Source: Collybiopsis luxurians FD-317 M1 (lineage: Eukaryota; Basidiomycota; Agaricomycetes; Agaricales; Omphalotaceae). From it: 64,000 bases of DNA. Both the position numbers and the translations under genes were made by a program. Below, one piece after another: positions 21,405 to 34,116 of this stretch (positions are counted from its first letter, which is position 1; each line of letters begins with the position of its first letter). The notes under the pieces were generated by a model. It did no database searches and was not told where the DNA came from. It saw only the letters and a program-made list of their open reading frames with translations. The stretch is taken from the NCBI GenBank assembly GCA_000827265.1, contig KN834776.1:6138-70137 (forward strand). Direction: 5' to 3'.

Positions 21405-21604
21405 TGTAAACGTTCCATTTACGCATTACATATGGCCTACACGTGACATTCACGTTATACATATATTTACGTCTGGAGCTTGCTTGCTCCTTCTTCCTTT
21501 TCTTTCACTATCCTGTATCGTACGATATATCTCGCTTCTCGAACACGACGTTTTCTTAGCAAGTTGTCTCTTAGTGAGTGTTCACACCTTACGGTGTGTT
21601 TCCA
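21405..21604 (+). repeat. 3' LTR
   Basis: 200 bases, pairing with 15329-15528. The target duplication TGTCC follows at 21605-21609. Confidence 0.93.
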
Positions 21605-21609
21605 TGTCC

Positions 21610-21970
21610 AGTCTTTTATCCTGATATTATTTTCTGCTACACACAATTTTTGGGCTTTCGATGGACTTTACTTTTTGTGGTACCGTTCTTGAACTTGGAC
21701 GTTGGAGCGAAAGAAATGATAACTTATCTAACATGGTACGACAGTATGCACATTTCTTGCTCCCCTACTCAGTACTCAGTACTCAGCATTCCTGCATATG
21801 TTAGTTGTTTGCTTTCTCCTTTACAGTAAGCTAAGTGATTATTGTAGTCGTCATCTCCGTATATATAGACCACTCATGTGAATTTGCGAATCGAACTGGA
21901 TGACTTTTATCAAGGTGTCAAGACATGAACTACATGAAAGCCAAAGTCGAAGCAGCTGGAAAGGGTACGA
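21610..21970. other. Continuation of the glycosyltransferase 3' flank
   Basis: Together with 15210-15328 this rebuilds the flank seen intact at 32883-33345. It is the shared stretch between the two convergent glycosyltransferase fragments. No gene was seen. Confidence 0.5.
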
Positions 21971-22741
21971 CCTTGCTGATCCTCCTAGTAAAGTGAGTGA
22001 TACCGTTCTCAAAGTAATGATGCGCGACTTTGCATGACATCTAAAGAGGGGGGTCATCAGATATGCGTCTTCTCAAGCTGTAGGATACAAAGAACAGCTC
22101 ACCACTCTCGTGTTGAATAATCGCCACCCACTCGCCACCTTCTTTGCCTATCTCTCTTGCTGCGTCAAGGAAACAATCCTCTGGCACAACGATATCCGCA
22201 CCGATGATAAGAATGATCTCGCCGACCCTAAGACTCAAGAATTGCTCCCCCAAGGTTTGTGATACACAACCTGCTCTGTTTCCTGAATCAGTGATGTTTT
22301 CGACCGTTCCAGATGCCTGATAGATTTGCTCAATGGGTAATTGCAGCGCACGTTCCTCTTGAGAGTCCACGTTCTTGAATCGTTGCTAATATGATGAAGT
22401 TGATGCATCGGAAGAGCCAGATGCGTTCCCAGCGACGAACATTCCTTTCGAACGGAATAAGGTTGACGTTTTTGTATGGAGAGCAGCGATAGAAAGATGC
22501 ATCGACACGAACGCACAATCCAGTGGAGTCCGCGTCGCCGGCAGGTTTGAACCAATTATGCTGTAGAGTCTTTTCGTAGACATTATGCAATTGCGTGTCG
22601 AATACATGGTAGTCGTTGTTAGGAATTGTAAGAGAGTGTGAGAGGAAACTGAAGTACGAATCAGTATCAGAGACGGAGGTCAAGTTTAAAGGAGATGGAT
22701 GTGCGGGACAGCTGCCGGTGGACCTGAGTCGAGGTAGTCAT
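21971..22741 (-). pseudogene. Glycosyltransferase pseudogene, internally deleted and 3'-truncated (unit A/B)
   Basis: The fragment starts at an ATG (22741) aligned with the start of the intact gene but reads MTTST for MATST. It keeps the first ~110 codons and then jumps near 22430 to the serine-rich stretch and DAD region of exon 5. It ends within the exon 6 equivalent, so the membrane exons, the CDDG exon and all of the C-terminus are missing. The active-site triad reads GAD for DAD. It faces the plus-strand fragment ending at 15209, making an inverted pair around their common 3' flank. Confidence 0.85.
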
Positions 22742-24573
22742 TGCAGGAGAAAAAAAAAATTGGGAAGGCAGGTAGTGGTGGTCAAAAGGAAGGAACGGAC
22801 GGAGGGCCAACGAGCAAAAAGGAAAGGAGCCTTGATAACCTCACGTATATAAGACATACGACACCGACACCTTTCAAATCTCGGAGACAAGGAACAGTTC
22901 CTGGCTCTGGATATAGGCCTTCTATTACCAAAAGCCACCATATCTGCCGTCGCGGTCAAGGAAAGCCTGTAACACCCAGCCTGACTGGCCATCTAAAGCG
23001 AACAACACGCTAGAGTGATTGCAATGAGTTGATGTCGGTCGACTACAGACACATTGATCGGATGAGCAGGAAGGTTCTTCTAGAGGTACATCTGCCCATT
23101 CCAATCAGATCTGCTTTATTCTCTCTGTCCCTGCCAGTTCAAATAGGGAAACATCCACAGAAAGAGGCAGAATGGCGCGCTTCGGCGATTAGCAGAAACT
23201 CCGCGGTCACCTAGGCCAAGAAATCCCTCCTCGAACTAGTACTAGCGCGAAATTCACTATCTTGTGGCGCCAGTGGGCTCTTTGAACGGACTGTTATGAA
23301 CGCCCGCATGAGATCCTAGACTGAAGGCGTGAGTGTCATATTAGTCCCAACGTCACCATCAGTCAAAGAAGCGAAAGACAGGTAGAATAGTAATTCAAAA
23401 GACCCCATCCGAGGCACCCATCCATCTTAAGCACTGCAAATGTGCAGCAATAAAGGTCGAGACTGAGGCAGTTTGTGCGGGCATGACCTCGACAAAAAGT
23501 ATGAAGGAATTAAGCTTTGACTCACTATTACCACTGGCGGATGCTTTAACGCTGTTGTATTCTTCGGAAGACAAGCAAGGCACTGGAATACAATTTCCCA
23601 AAGCTGTCCTTTGCAATGTATATGTGCCAGACCCTGAGCAAAGAGGAGATTGGACAAGGAAATGAAAGGGCCTGGTCAATATTAAGGAACAGAAGGACCA
23701 GTGTTTTTACGTGGCTTCAAGGAACAAAAAATAGAACATAGACCAAAGCATAAATCCGTTCGGCGTTTGTGCTGATTGTGGAACAGCAGAACGATATAAA
23801 TGTCAATTTCACGCAGGGGCAAGACAGATAGACAGACATACCTATATAGTCCAGCGCGATAAGAACCACTATGTAGACCTATCGGAAGGTACCAAACGTT
23901 TTTCCGACCTTTCATGAACACGTTTTGTAAATGATTTGCATATCCGAACGGTATGCAACGGAAATTGAAAAGGCCAGTAAATCGACCAGTCAATTGTTCA
24001 TTCAACCTACATCCAGTTTCAAAATGCGAGGTCCCATCGAGGAACATAAAGACTAAAACAGCACCCGTCTCTGACTCTCTCCAGTCAAGCTGTCGTACCA
24101 TAGGAGATTGCCCATTTTACATCAAAGGACATGGCACGTTTCGCAAACAAAGTTTGAAAACAACGGCTTTGCGATATTGTTCGACTCAGAGGAACACTCT
24201 AAAAAAATCATATTCTAAGTTTTCCGTAGGATTCGGTCCTGTGACAGAATGCTGAAGTGAGCCGCCCATGGACTAATCACAAACCGGAGGTACTCTTGGC
24301 GTCTATTTACCCAACTTACGACTCTCATCAAAAACTTACTTTCAAGATGCCCAAACTTAAGGCAAGTCAACCATTTTAATTAATTGACACACTCAAATTG
24401 AACTACTTACAAACATGACAAAGTACAAGCTGTGGAAGAGTTATAGATTTTTCAAAGAAATTTTTCATTTTATATTTGCCATTGAAAATTGAAACAGGCA
24501 AGACAGAGTCGATATGGTCCTATGGCCTATACGTTCAGACCAAGGCACATTGCATTCTGATTCCATAATAGTC
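22742..24573. repeat. Conserved spacer, unit B
   Basis: A copy of the spacer at 5400-7352. It contains the paired 90-codon frames at 23395-23679 and a 139-codon minus frame at 23682-24101, which is longer here because of a 2-base difference from the other units. No supported gene. Confidence 0.55.
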
Positions 24574-27500
24574 CTACATGTGAGCTTTCAAATACTGTGC
24601 AAGTTCATCATGGCCATTCTGTTCGGCAAGAAGGAATGGGGTCTCCTGATTATTGGTAAGAGCATCAATAGCTGCATGATTTTCAACAAGAAGATGGACA
24701 ACCTCAATGTTGCCTTTCTGGGCTGCAGCATGCAGTGGGGTCCAATTCTTGTCAGATGGGGCATCAACAGCTGCACCCCTATCCAGAAGAAGGCGGACAA
24801 TCTCAACTTGATTTGAGTATGCTGCCAAATAAAGTGGGGTCCAATTAGCAATGTCCAGAGCATCAATAGGAGCCCCACTGTCCAAAAGAAGGCAGGCAAC
24901 CTCAGGGTGGCCTTCCTCTGCTGCCCTATGTAGTGGGGTATGATTTTCACCCTTTTCTCGAGCATCAACAGCTGCCTTACAATCCAGAAGAAGCCTGACA
25001 ACCTTATTATGGCCATTCTGTGCTGCTAAATGTAGTGGGGTACAGTTGTCCTTTTCTCGAGCATCAACAGTTGCCTTACTGTCCAGAAGAAGCTTGACAG
25101 CCTCATTATAGCCATGCAGTGCTGCCAAATGCAGTGGGGTCCAATTGTCCTGTTCTTGAGCATCAACAGCTGCCTTACTGTCCAGAAGAAGGCTCACAAC
25201 CTCATTACAACCATTCTGTGCTGCCAAATGCAGTGGTGTCCAGTTTTCCTTTGTTTGAGCACCAACAGTTGCCTTACTGTCCAGAAGAAGGCTGACAACC
25301 TCATTATGGCCATTCTGTGCTGCCAAATGCAGTGGTGTCCAGTTTTCCTTTGTTTGAGCACCAACAGTTGCCTTACTGTCCAGAAGAAGGCTGACAACCT
25401 CATTATGGCCATCCTGTGCTGCAAAATGCAGTGGGGTATAATCATTATTTTGTTGAGCATTAATGGCTGCCTTACTGTCCAGAAGAAGGCTGACAACCTC
25501 ATTATGGCCATTCTTTGCTGCTAAATGCAGTGGGGTCCAATTGTTCATTGTTCGAGCATCAACAGCTGCATTACTGTCCAGAAGAAGGCTGACAACCTCA
25601 TTATAGCCATTCTGTGCTGCAAAATGCAGTGGGGTATAATTATTATTTTGTTGAGCATTAACAGCTGCCTTACTGTCCAGAAGAAGGCTGACAACCTCAT
25701 TATGGCCATTCTGTGCTGCCAAATGCAGTGGGGTATAATTATTATCTTCTTGAGCATCAACAGTAGCCTTGTTGTCCAGAAGAAGGCTGACAACCTCATT
25801 ATGGCCATTCTGTGCTGCCCAATGCAGTGGGGTAAAATTATCCTCTGTTTGAGCAGCAACAGATGCCTTACTGTCCAGAAGAAGGCTGACAACTTCATAA
25901 TGGTTATACCATGCTGCCAAATGAAGTGGGGTCCCATTAATTATGTCTTGAGCATTGACAGCTGCCTTGCTGTCCAGAAGATTGTGGACAACTTTGTGAT
26001 GGCCATTCTGTGCTGCCAAATGCAGTGGGGTCCATTTATTGTTGCCTTGAGCATCAATAGCTGCCTTGCTGTCCAGAAGAAGGCTGACACTCTCATTATG
26101 GCCATTCTGTGCTGCCAAATGCAGTGGTGTCCAGTTGTCCTTTGTTTGAGCACCAACAGTTGCCTTACTGTCCAGAAGAAGCCTGACAACCTCATTATGG
26201 CCATTCTGTGCTGCCCAATGCAGTGGGGTATAATTATCATTTTCTTGAGCATCAACAGCTGCCTTACTGTCCAGAAGAAGCCTGACAATCTCATTATAGC
26301 CATTCAGTGCTGCCAAATGCAGTGGGGTCATATTATTCTTTGTTTGAGCATCAACAGCTGCCTTACTGTCCAGAAGAAGGCTGATAACCTCATTATGACC
26401 ATTCTGTGCTGCAAAATGCAGTGGGGTGTAATTTTCCTGTTCTCGAACATCAACAGCTGCCTTACTGTTCAGAAGAAGGCTGACAATTTCATTATTGCCC
26501 TTCCCTGCTGCAAAATGCAATGCAGTGTAATTATCATTTTGTTGAGCATCAACAGCTGCCTTACTGTCCAGAAGAAGCCTGACAACCTCATTATGGCCAT
26601 TCCGTGCTGCCAAATGGAGTGGTGTCCAGTTGTCCCTTATTTGAGCATTAACAGCTGCCTTACTGTCCAGAAGAAGGCTCACAACCTTATTATGGCCATT
26701 CTGCACTGCAAAATGCAGTGGGGTCCAATTATCATTGCTTTTAGCATCACAAACTGCCTTGTTTTCAAGAAGAAGATGGACAACTTCATGATGGCCATTC
26801 TGTGCTGCCAAATGCAGTGGAGTCTCATTATTTTTATTTTGACCATCAACAGCAGCCTTCCTGTCAAGTAGCAAGCGCACAACTTCAATTTGGCCACTAC
26901 TTCCTGCAGCACCGAGCGCAGGGCCATTTCTACCCCCTTCAGTATCAATGATGTGTGGAAATACTGCCAACCACTTGTGAACATACATGAGCTTTCCCAG
27001 AGTTGCAGCGCAGTAAAGTGCTCGAGCATTTTCATCATAGCTAATGCCCTCAATATTTATTCTGCGCCATTGGATGTGTTTCACAGACTGTGGGTCCAAT
27101 AACTCCTTCAAGGAATTCTGCAAGGCTTCATGATTTGCAAGGCCATGAGACTCTATCACATGTGTCAACCAGTTATCAGCAGCATAATGACACATAGGCA
27201 GTGTTAATAAATCTGAGGGATACATAAGATTACTGATGCACAGCTGTGCCAGGGTTGTATTAGCCTTCTTTGGTTCAAGCCGGAATTCTTCCGTGCAATC
27301 TCTGGAGACCAGGTATTCTTGTATTGACAAGTGTGCAAATTGCACAATCCTAAATGAATGCTGCTCCTTCTGTACATCCACAATCTGAATCAAACTTGAG
27401 CATGTCTTAAGTAATGCATCTTCTGCACTCTGGGAGCGGTACTCTTGTCTAAGGACCACTTCTCCATTTTGTTTAACATCCAAGCATAAAACTTCTGCTA

Positions 27501-29641
27501 GCTCCTGTGGTGAAAGTGGGCGCATAGCATATGCTAGGCATTCAAAAATATGCAATGCATGGGTCTTGTTGGTATCAGGAATACTCTCAAGGACACGCTT
27601 ATAGATGTCATTCAGAGATTTAGGTAGGGTTTCCAGCACTTTATTGATATCAATTAGTTGGCAATCATGCAAGATCACAAGTTGTTGTTTAGCCAAAAGA
27701 AACCTAGAAAGAATTTCACAAAATACAAAAATTAAAGTGGCAATAATACTTACATGCCATTTGCTTTAGAAATCAATAAATCCTGAGCAATCTTCTTTAA
27801 TCCTATCGGCCAGCCCTCTGTGGTTGATATATGTTTTGAAATGTAACAGTTGATATCATCCATATGATCTTTCATTATATCCAGGTTAAGCTCTTCCAAA
27901 ATAGGTTTTCTGACAGAATCAAATCTCAGAGCAAGGTGAGATTGTAAGCCTTTCTTGATGTCTTGCTCTGGCCGGCTACTAACAAGGATGTGAAGCCCTT
28001 CATTTTTTGATTTAAAAAGCTTCTGCAAAATAGGAAAGAGCTCTTTTTCTCTTGTAGTTTTTGGGAACTCATCAAGGGCATCACAGACTAGATAAATATT
28101 AGGCAAGGCTTGCAACATGCCATTTAGACACTGGAAGAGCAAGTCATCATTAGGATGCTCAGGATGAGTGTAACTATGGTCCAGGTGAAATTGAGTCAAA
28201 TGGTGACTACAAGCAGCCGAACGAGATGCCAGTTGAGAGATCAGAGCTGACAAAAGCCCAAATATGGTTTGCTTTTTTGAGTCTCGGAAGTCAAAATAGA
28301 AGAAAGCCAATCCTGGCTCTTCTCTTAGTGCTTCAATAGCTGATGAGCTAGACAGCATTCTAGCATTCTTAATGCATATAACAAGCTACAGGGCCACTTA
28401 CCATAGCACACTTTTTCCACTGCCAGCTGGAACAAGATTCATGGGAAAAGCATATGAGAAAGAAAAAAGTACACACGTTTTCCATAGATCCAGAGGAAAC
28501 TACTTTTTCCTTGCTTCCATTGGGAAAATTTGGAATTTGGCTTGAAAAGCCATGCACCAGTACCTTTGTGCTGTTCCTTATAGATGGTATAATGATGTTG
28601 GTAAACATCAGGGGGTGACAACCATTTTTTGCTTTGTTCATCCACTTGCAATATATCATGCAGTTAAGGTTTAATAGCAACAAAAGAAACTCACTCTGCA
28701 TTACAACTATTTTGGTCTCAATGTTGTCCACCTTGGTACCAATGTCATACACCTTGTTATGTATCTCTGCAATCTTCATCAATGATTCTCTGTTTGTGAG
28801 CTTATCCAGTCTCTGGAGTGCTTCTTGGACCTCCTTTTCTCCAAGTAGAGAATTCCCAAAATCCTCTGTAATGTCGATGAGACTTCACATGTTACTGTAA
28901 AATCAATCATTACTTACTGGAGCGTCGCCAAATAATATTCTGTGTTCTCTTGGCAAGGCTTTTTGGATATTTTATAAGGAAAACAAAAACATGGAGAACT
29001 TCCACTAGCATCTGGGTATAGATCTCTTTCATCCTAGAGCTAAGCTTGGAATTTGTGTCAAGATGCCACTTGATACGGTCGAGAGCATCCTGTAGTTTCT
29101 CCGATATCTCTTCAAGGGCATCGTACACTTCAGTTACACCCTTTGCTGCCTATATGCTCAAATGTGAGAATCTGCTTAATAGCTCTGCATTAACATAGAA
29201 GACACACTGCAAGCAAGGCTCCAAAGGCAACAAAAATAGCCTTTCCTCCAGGTACACTCTGATAAACCATTAAAATACAATACAATCTACCTGGAAGTCA
29301 CATACCGCAGCAGCGGCAGCCTCTGCCCCTGTATCATTGAACAGTGTAACAAGGTTCACAACTGGTTTAAGCACATTGCGTATGTTCCTGCCCTTTTCCC
29401 GAAAGGCCTCGAGGCCTTTTGATTGGGTTTCAAGGATGCTGACTATGTTGTCCACAGAGGGGTCATCAGGAAATTGGGCAACCTGGTCTTGATACAGACT
29501 GCGGCCAGTCTGCTCCTTGTAAGATACGAGCGCTTTTGCCCATAGACTTTCAAAGTCGTTTGTGATAGGTCGAGCAATTGCGAATGCTGTAGAAATTGCA
29601 GACCTAGCCAGTATGGCATGTGTACTTGGGTGTTCAGTCAT
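24574..29641 (-). CDS. NLR/STAND protein copy B: Goodbye-NACHT-ankyrin repeats
   Basis: Eight exons splice to 1568 residues: 29641-29306, 29258-29208, 29149-28918, 28865-28695, 28644-28477, 28426-28402, 28347-27754 and 27703-24574. Domain order is as in copy A, with the P-loop GKPGSGKS split over exons 5 and 6, Walker B IYLVCDALDE, and about 24 ankyrin repeats. The Goodbye half is type II from the middle of exon 1 onward, resembling copy D, while the NACHT half is type I like copy A. The 5' part of exon 1 is instead type I, so it looks like a conversion patch. The acceptor choice before exon 7 matters: the upstream AG that keeps copy A in frame would create TGA here, but the conserved downstream AG (exon from 28347) keeps the frame. 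No TATA-like TTAAATA at the usual position. Confidence 0.88.
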
Positions 29642-30376
29642 GATGGTGGTTACGGACGAAGGGGCTGTGAAGCGCGCAAGCTACTTCAGTTGTATGTCTA
29701 TTTTTTCGGTCACATCCGAGTGTCTGATGAATGAACTGCCACGCTGCTTCGTTTTCCTGCTGCATGTGACACTCTTATCGTCCAGAATTACGTCTGTCAA
29801 CTGATCTGTCTGCAAGAGGAGGGATCGGGGATACGATTCTCGCGAAGGGGGGTCCCCATTTTAGGAAGGAGTCGAGGCAAGGCCCATCGGCAGCCCAGAA
29901 GGGAAACTACCGGGTTTGGTGTGTATGATTATTTTCTTTCCTCCATCTCGCCTCGACCTTCACAACCGGACGACTTATTGAGTGTATTCTGAACGCGCTC
30001 AATACATATCTCACATTCCTTTTCCCCAATGCTACATCGCACGAACCCAATTGTTCGGCTTTACTTGACACGTAAGTGGACCAGCGCTAGCGCGTGGCGG
30101 GACTCATGCCCTGTTCAGTCATGGGCTTTCCCGGAGCATCCAATGTAATGAACACTAAGCTAAAAACATATAAATTACAAAATTTAGATCAATTCAAAAT
30201 TGCCTGTCTTGGATCAGGCACAAAATCACCACCGCAGAAACTCGGCATTCCATTCCATTCCATGCACTTGTAACTTCGGCTGGAAAGGCCATCAATATCT
30301 CCTGTCCTGACGTCCGTGTTTCCGATCGTAATTCAATTCCCCCTCACTCTCTTGTACTATTACTACTCTCCTAGAT
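29642..30376. other. Upstream region of NLR B
   Basis: Noncoding. The first ~80 bases match the leader of copy D more than that of copies A and C. The rest differs from the other units and has no recognisable gene or repeat. Confidence 0.4.
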
Positions 30377-32882
30377 GCTCTATATCGAAGGCTAAAATCA
30401 ACGGAAACGTAAAAATGGAACGAGAGTGTTGAAAAGGCATTTATTCAAGGGACTGGGGAGCGGGAGATTCTTACTAAGGAGCGACAGGCTGGAGGACTTC
30501 CTCACATTACAATTCAGTGTCCTGTCTACAAGGAGAGTTTGGAATTGACAATGTGAGTGGGCCTTTTTACATCCAACGGTACGAGAAACAGCTGACGCTC
30601 GTTCTCCCGCCGTGTTCAGTGCCCCTTTGGTCTTTTCCATCCAGAAGGCAGGGCAAACGTACGCACGTCAAGCAGGGACGAGCTCGATCCTCCTCTGTGA
30701 CGATGGGCTGATCATTGCAGAGGAGAGGTCAGTCAGAGTCGAGGCCAATCGGACATTCGCTGTGGTTGACTATCACGCTTTTCACCGCAGGCTCGAGTTT
30801 TATTCCAACCACAATATCGCATGAGTCGCACGTCCGAAGCACGATTCGTCTCCCGGTGGATTCAGATGTGCTGGCAAGTTCAAGAAAACCAATAACATTA
30901 AATATGGTCTCGCTGTCAGTCTCTCACGGAAGAACAACAGCTTGCCAAACTCATCGCCGATGCCTCTATCACCCCCACCTCCACCATTCCTGCAACCGGT
31001 TCTTCTAACAGCTCTGCCCGCGGCTTCTCATCCGACCCTTCTCATTCGTCTACTCCTTCGTTTTCTCACCAGCGATTCGAGAACACGGACTTGCTCGATG
31101 AACGTGCGCTTCAATTGGCTATTGCAAAGATCTATCAGGAATCCGGGGCGGTCAAAAGGGTCGCTGATCCCGAGTCGGGCAGGAAACGCAGCAAGTTGTG
31201 TATCAAGACCTTGGAAAGGCAATCCCCGAAATGGCAGGCCCAGGGTTGGTGAGATTATCATCATCATTGATGCGGATACTGCCAGAAAATCGTTTCGGTT
31301 CTCCGGCGAGAGAGATGGGCGAAGATCGTGGCGATCGTTCAAAACGAGGGTAAGCTGTTCTTCGTACCCCAAACCTTGAGAGTACGCGTATCTGATGGTC
31401 CTCCTTATAGACGTGATGGTCGCGCCCCATTACTTCGAAAACGGCTTCCACCTTATCAAGAGATTCAACAAGTTCGTACTTCGTTCTCCTGAGCCAACCC
31501 TCCGTTCCTAACTGCCGCATCTCGACCGTTTACAGGTGTATCTTTTGCGGACGTGCCAATGGAGCTGTCGCGCAGTTTGCCGGACATAATGCTTTCCTGA
31601 GATGGAAGGCCGTTCAGGACGCCAGTGTACCGTAAGCTGGCGGGTTTTTTCATTGGGTGGATCGTTCGTCCATATGGATCTGAGATACGGCTCTTCCCAC
31701 AGTTCATCGATGAAGCCGATGGAAAGAGCAAGTTTTGCTTCGAGGCCAACGTCTCGGATGAGTTTGACTCCCGAGGAGGGTGTTAGTTTGACTGTGGTGG
31801 ATGAGATTTCGAGGTGGCAGGAATGCGCGTACGGTGAGTTTGAAAGAGCCTCATAGTCATTTTTCTTCCATGCTGATTCGCCTCTCCCTTGAGGTTGCGA
31901 CGAAATTATTTTCAACCTCATCATCAAGTGGTGGCGTCATGGTCCCGTCGGTAAACAGCTCCGAGAGTTTATGCAGTATGCTGCCCCGGTGCACTATAAG
32001 ACCGGTATGGTGCTCTTTAATCAGTTTATTCGGCGTATGTCTAATACGGTCTCAACAGGAATGAGTGCCATGAGCGCCTACATGCTCTCGTACTGTTCGT
32101 GTTTTTTCCTCAACATCCTCCGCGATTCCTATATCTTCCGTGTAGGTCATATGCCGCCGCAACCGTCAGAGCGACACTCAACTCGGGCTCAGTGCTTATC
32201 TTTAACCGTTACTACTTGCACTCGTTTGAATTCTTGCTTGTGTTGTCGTGTTCCCTGCTTTGGGTAACTTCGGTTACACGCATTTGGGCCATCGGGCAAT
32301 ACGGAGCAGCGCCATTGAATATTTGAGATGAATTCCGTTCTTGTGAGTACCCAGCAGGCTGTGCGTTAATGGCGTCGTAGAAGTCGTGTCTGATACCCTT
32401 TCAATAGCCTATTCATCTTTGGCGGTTTGAGTATCCGTTGGTCAGCTGCAATCCCGGCTCATCTGTTCTCTTATGACATGTACGTTTCCCTCCCTCTCCC
32501 TTCATACCCTTATTAATCCCATGCTGAACGGCGCTTGCTTTGCCTAGGACTTGGGGCTCAACAGGAAAAAAATTCAAGAAATCTACCTTCTGGATCGAGG
32601 TACTGCGTATTATCAAAAAACTTCAAGGTTTCTATTGTCATTTGTCTCATGCTTATCGCGATGATGGTTATCCTCACAATAGATGCTGTGCCTTCGAGTA
32701 GCAGGTTCCTGGGTGGAATTGGGCGTTGATTATTCCGCTCAGCTTGGTCGTCGGCTACAATTTGATGTTTCCGGTATGTAAACGTGGTTTTTTTGGAACT
32801 AGAGACATGGAGAAGAGCTGATGTCTCTTTCTTATGTGCTCAGATCGCCTTGAACCCGCGGTTGACGAAGTTCTCGCATTAA
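30377..32882 (+). pseudogene. Glycosyltransferase pseudogene, 5'-truncated (unit B)
   Basis: It has the same 5' breakpoint as the fragment at 12637 and ends at a TAA at 32880-32882. The segment equivalent to HNIGWVARP carries a TGA (near 30824), and deletions remove part of the catalytic and membrane exons, for example around 31760 and 32190. The stop near 30824 is shared with the fragment at 46935, so these two diverged after it arose. Confidence 0.85.
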
Positions 32883-33349
32883 GTCAATCACGTCTTATTC
32901 GAGTGGACCCACCTCCTATTCCGCAGACTCTAAAATTCCGTATTCGTATAATTTAACTGTGATACTTTCGCGAACCTATTGTCTCGAACTGTCCATTCTT
33001 TTATCCTAGTAATATTTTCTGCTACACACAATTTTTGGGCTTTCGTTGGACTTTACTTTTTGTGGTCTCGTTCTTGAACTTGGACTTTGGAGCGGAAGAA
33101 ATGATAACTTAATTAACATGATATGACAGCATGCACATTTCCTGCTCCCTCTACTCAGTACTCAGCATTCCTGCATATGTTTGTTTTTGCTTTCTCCTTT
33201 ACAGTAAGCTAAGTGATTGTTGTAGTTGTCATCTCCGTATATATAGACTACTCGTGTGAATTTGCGAATCGAACTGGATGACTTTTATCAAGGTGTCAAG
33301 ACGGTGAACTACATGAAAGCCAAAGTCGAAGCAGCTGGAAAGGGTACGA
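32883..33349. other. Glycosyltransferase 3' flank, uninterrupted
   Basis: This is the empty-site version of the sequence into which the LTR element inserted in unit A/B: GAACTGTCCATTCTTTTATCC at about 32984-33005 is continuous here. No gene. Confidence 0.6.
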
Positions 33350-34116
33350 CCTTGCTGATCCTCCTAGTAAAGTGGGTGATACTGTTCTCAAAGTAATGAT
33401 GCGCGACTTTGCATGACATCTAAAGAGGGGGGTCATCAGATATGCATCTTCTCAAGCTGTAGGATACAAAGAACAGCTCACCACTCTCGTGTCGAATAAT
33501 CGCCACCGACTCGCCACCTTCTTCGCCCATCTCTCTTGCCACATCACGGCAACAATTCTCTGGCACAACAGTATCCGCATCGATAATAAAATCTCGCCGA
33601 CCCTAAGACTCAAGGATTGCTCCCCCAAGGTCTGTGACATACAACCTGCTCCGTTTCCTGAATCAGTGAGGTTTTCGACCGTTCCGGATGCCTGATAAAT
33701 TTGCTCGATGGCTAATTGCAGTGCACGTTCCTCTAGAGCGTCCATGTTCTCGAATTGCTGCTAAGAAGACGACGGAGTTGACGCATCAGAAGAGCCAGGT
33801 GGGTCCTAACGACGAATACCCCTTTCGAAAGGGATAAGGTTTGGGTTCTCGTATGGAAAACAGCGATAGGAAGACGAATCAACACAAACATAGACTCCAG
33901 TGGAGTCCGCGTCGCCGGCAGGTTTGAACTGTAGTCTTTTCGTAGATATTATGCAATACCGTGTTGAATGCATGGTAGTCGTTGTTCAAAATTGTAAGAG
34001 AGTGTGAGGGGGAATCGAAGTACGAACCGGTATCGGAGACGGAGGTCAAGTTTAAAGGAGAGGGGATGCGCGGGACGGTTTTGCGCTTGCCGGTGGACCT
34101 GAGTCAAGGTAGTCAT
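33350..34116 (-). pseudogene. Glycosyltransferase pseudogene, internally deleted and 3'-truncated (unit B/C)
   Basis: It has the same structure and internal deletion as the fragment at 21971-22741: the start region reads MTT from 34116, exon 1 is cut after about 110 codons, and the frame resumes in exon 5. Further small deletions remove codons near 33595 and 33930. It cannot encode an active enzyme. Confidence 0.83.

Larger units (their letters stand above)
15329..21604 (+). mobile_element. Ty3/gypsy chromodomain LTR retrotransposon
   Basis: The element is 6276 bases, with 200-base LTRs starting TGTAAACG and ending TTTCCA, flanked by the 5-base target duplication TGTCC (15324-15328 and 21605-21609). 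Other units have the uninterrupted site, which confirms both ends. Order is gag, protease, reverse transcriptase, RNase H, integrase, chromodomain: the Ty3/gypsy chromovirus layout. The two LTRs differ at 9 of 200 positions in my count (about 95.5% identity), so the insertion is not recent. A stop codon splits the chromodomain, so this copy is probably inactive. Confidence 0.93.

Noticed and set aside
22041..22370. The short glycosyltransferase frames as separate small enzymes
   Set aside because: They lack the N-terminal domain, membrane segments and most catalytic motifs, and they match internal pieces of the intact gene with deletions.
28348..28401. Frame-breaking TGA in NLR B between the micro-exon and exon 7
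   Set aside because: It arises only if the upstream acceptor is used. The downstream acceptor, at the position also used in C and D, restores the NACHT frame.
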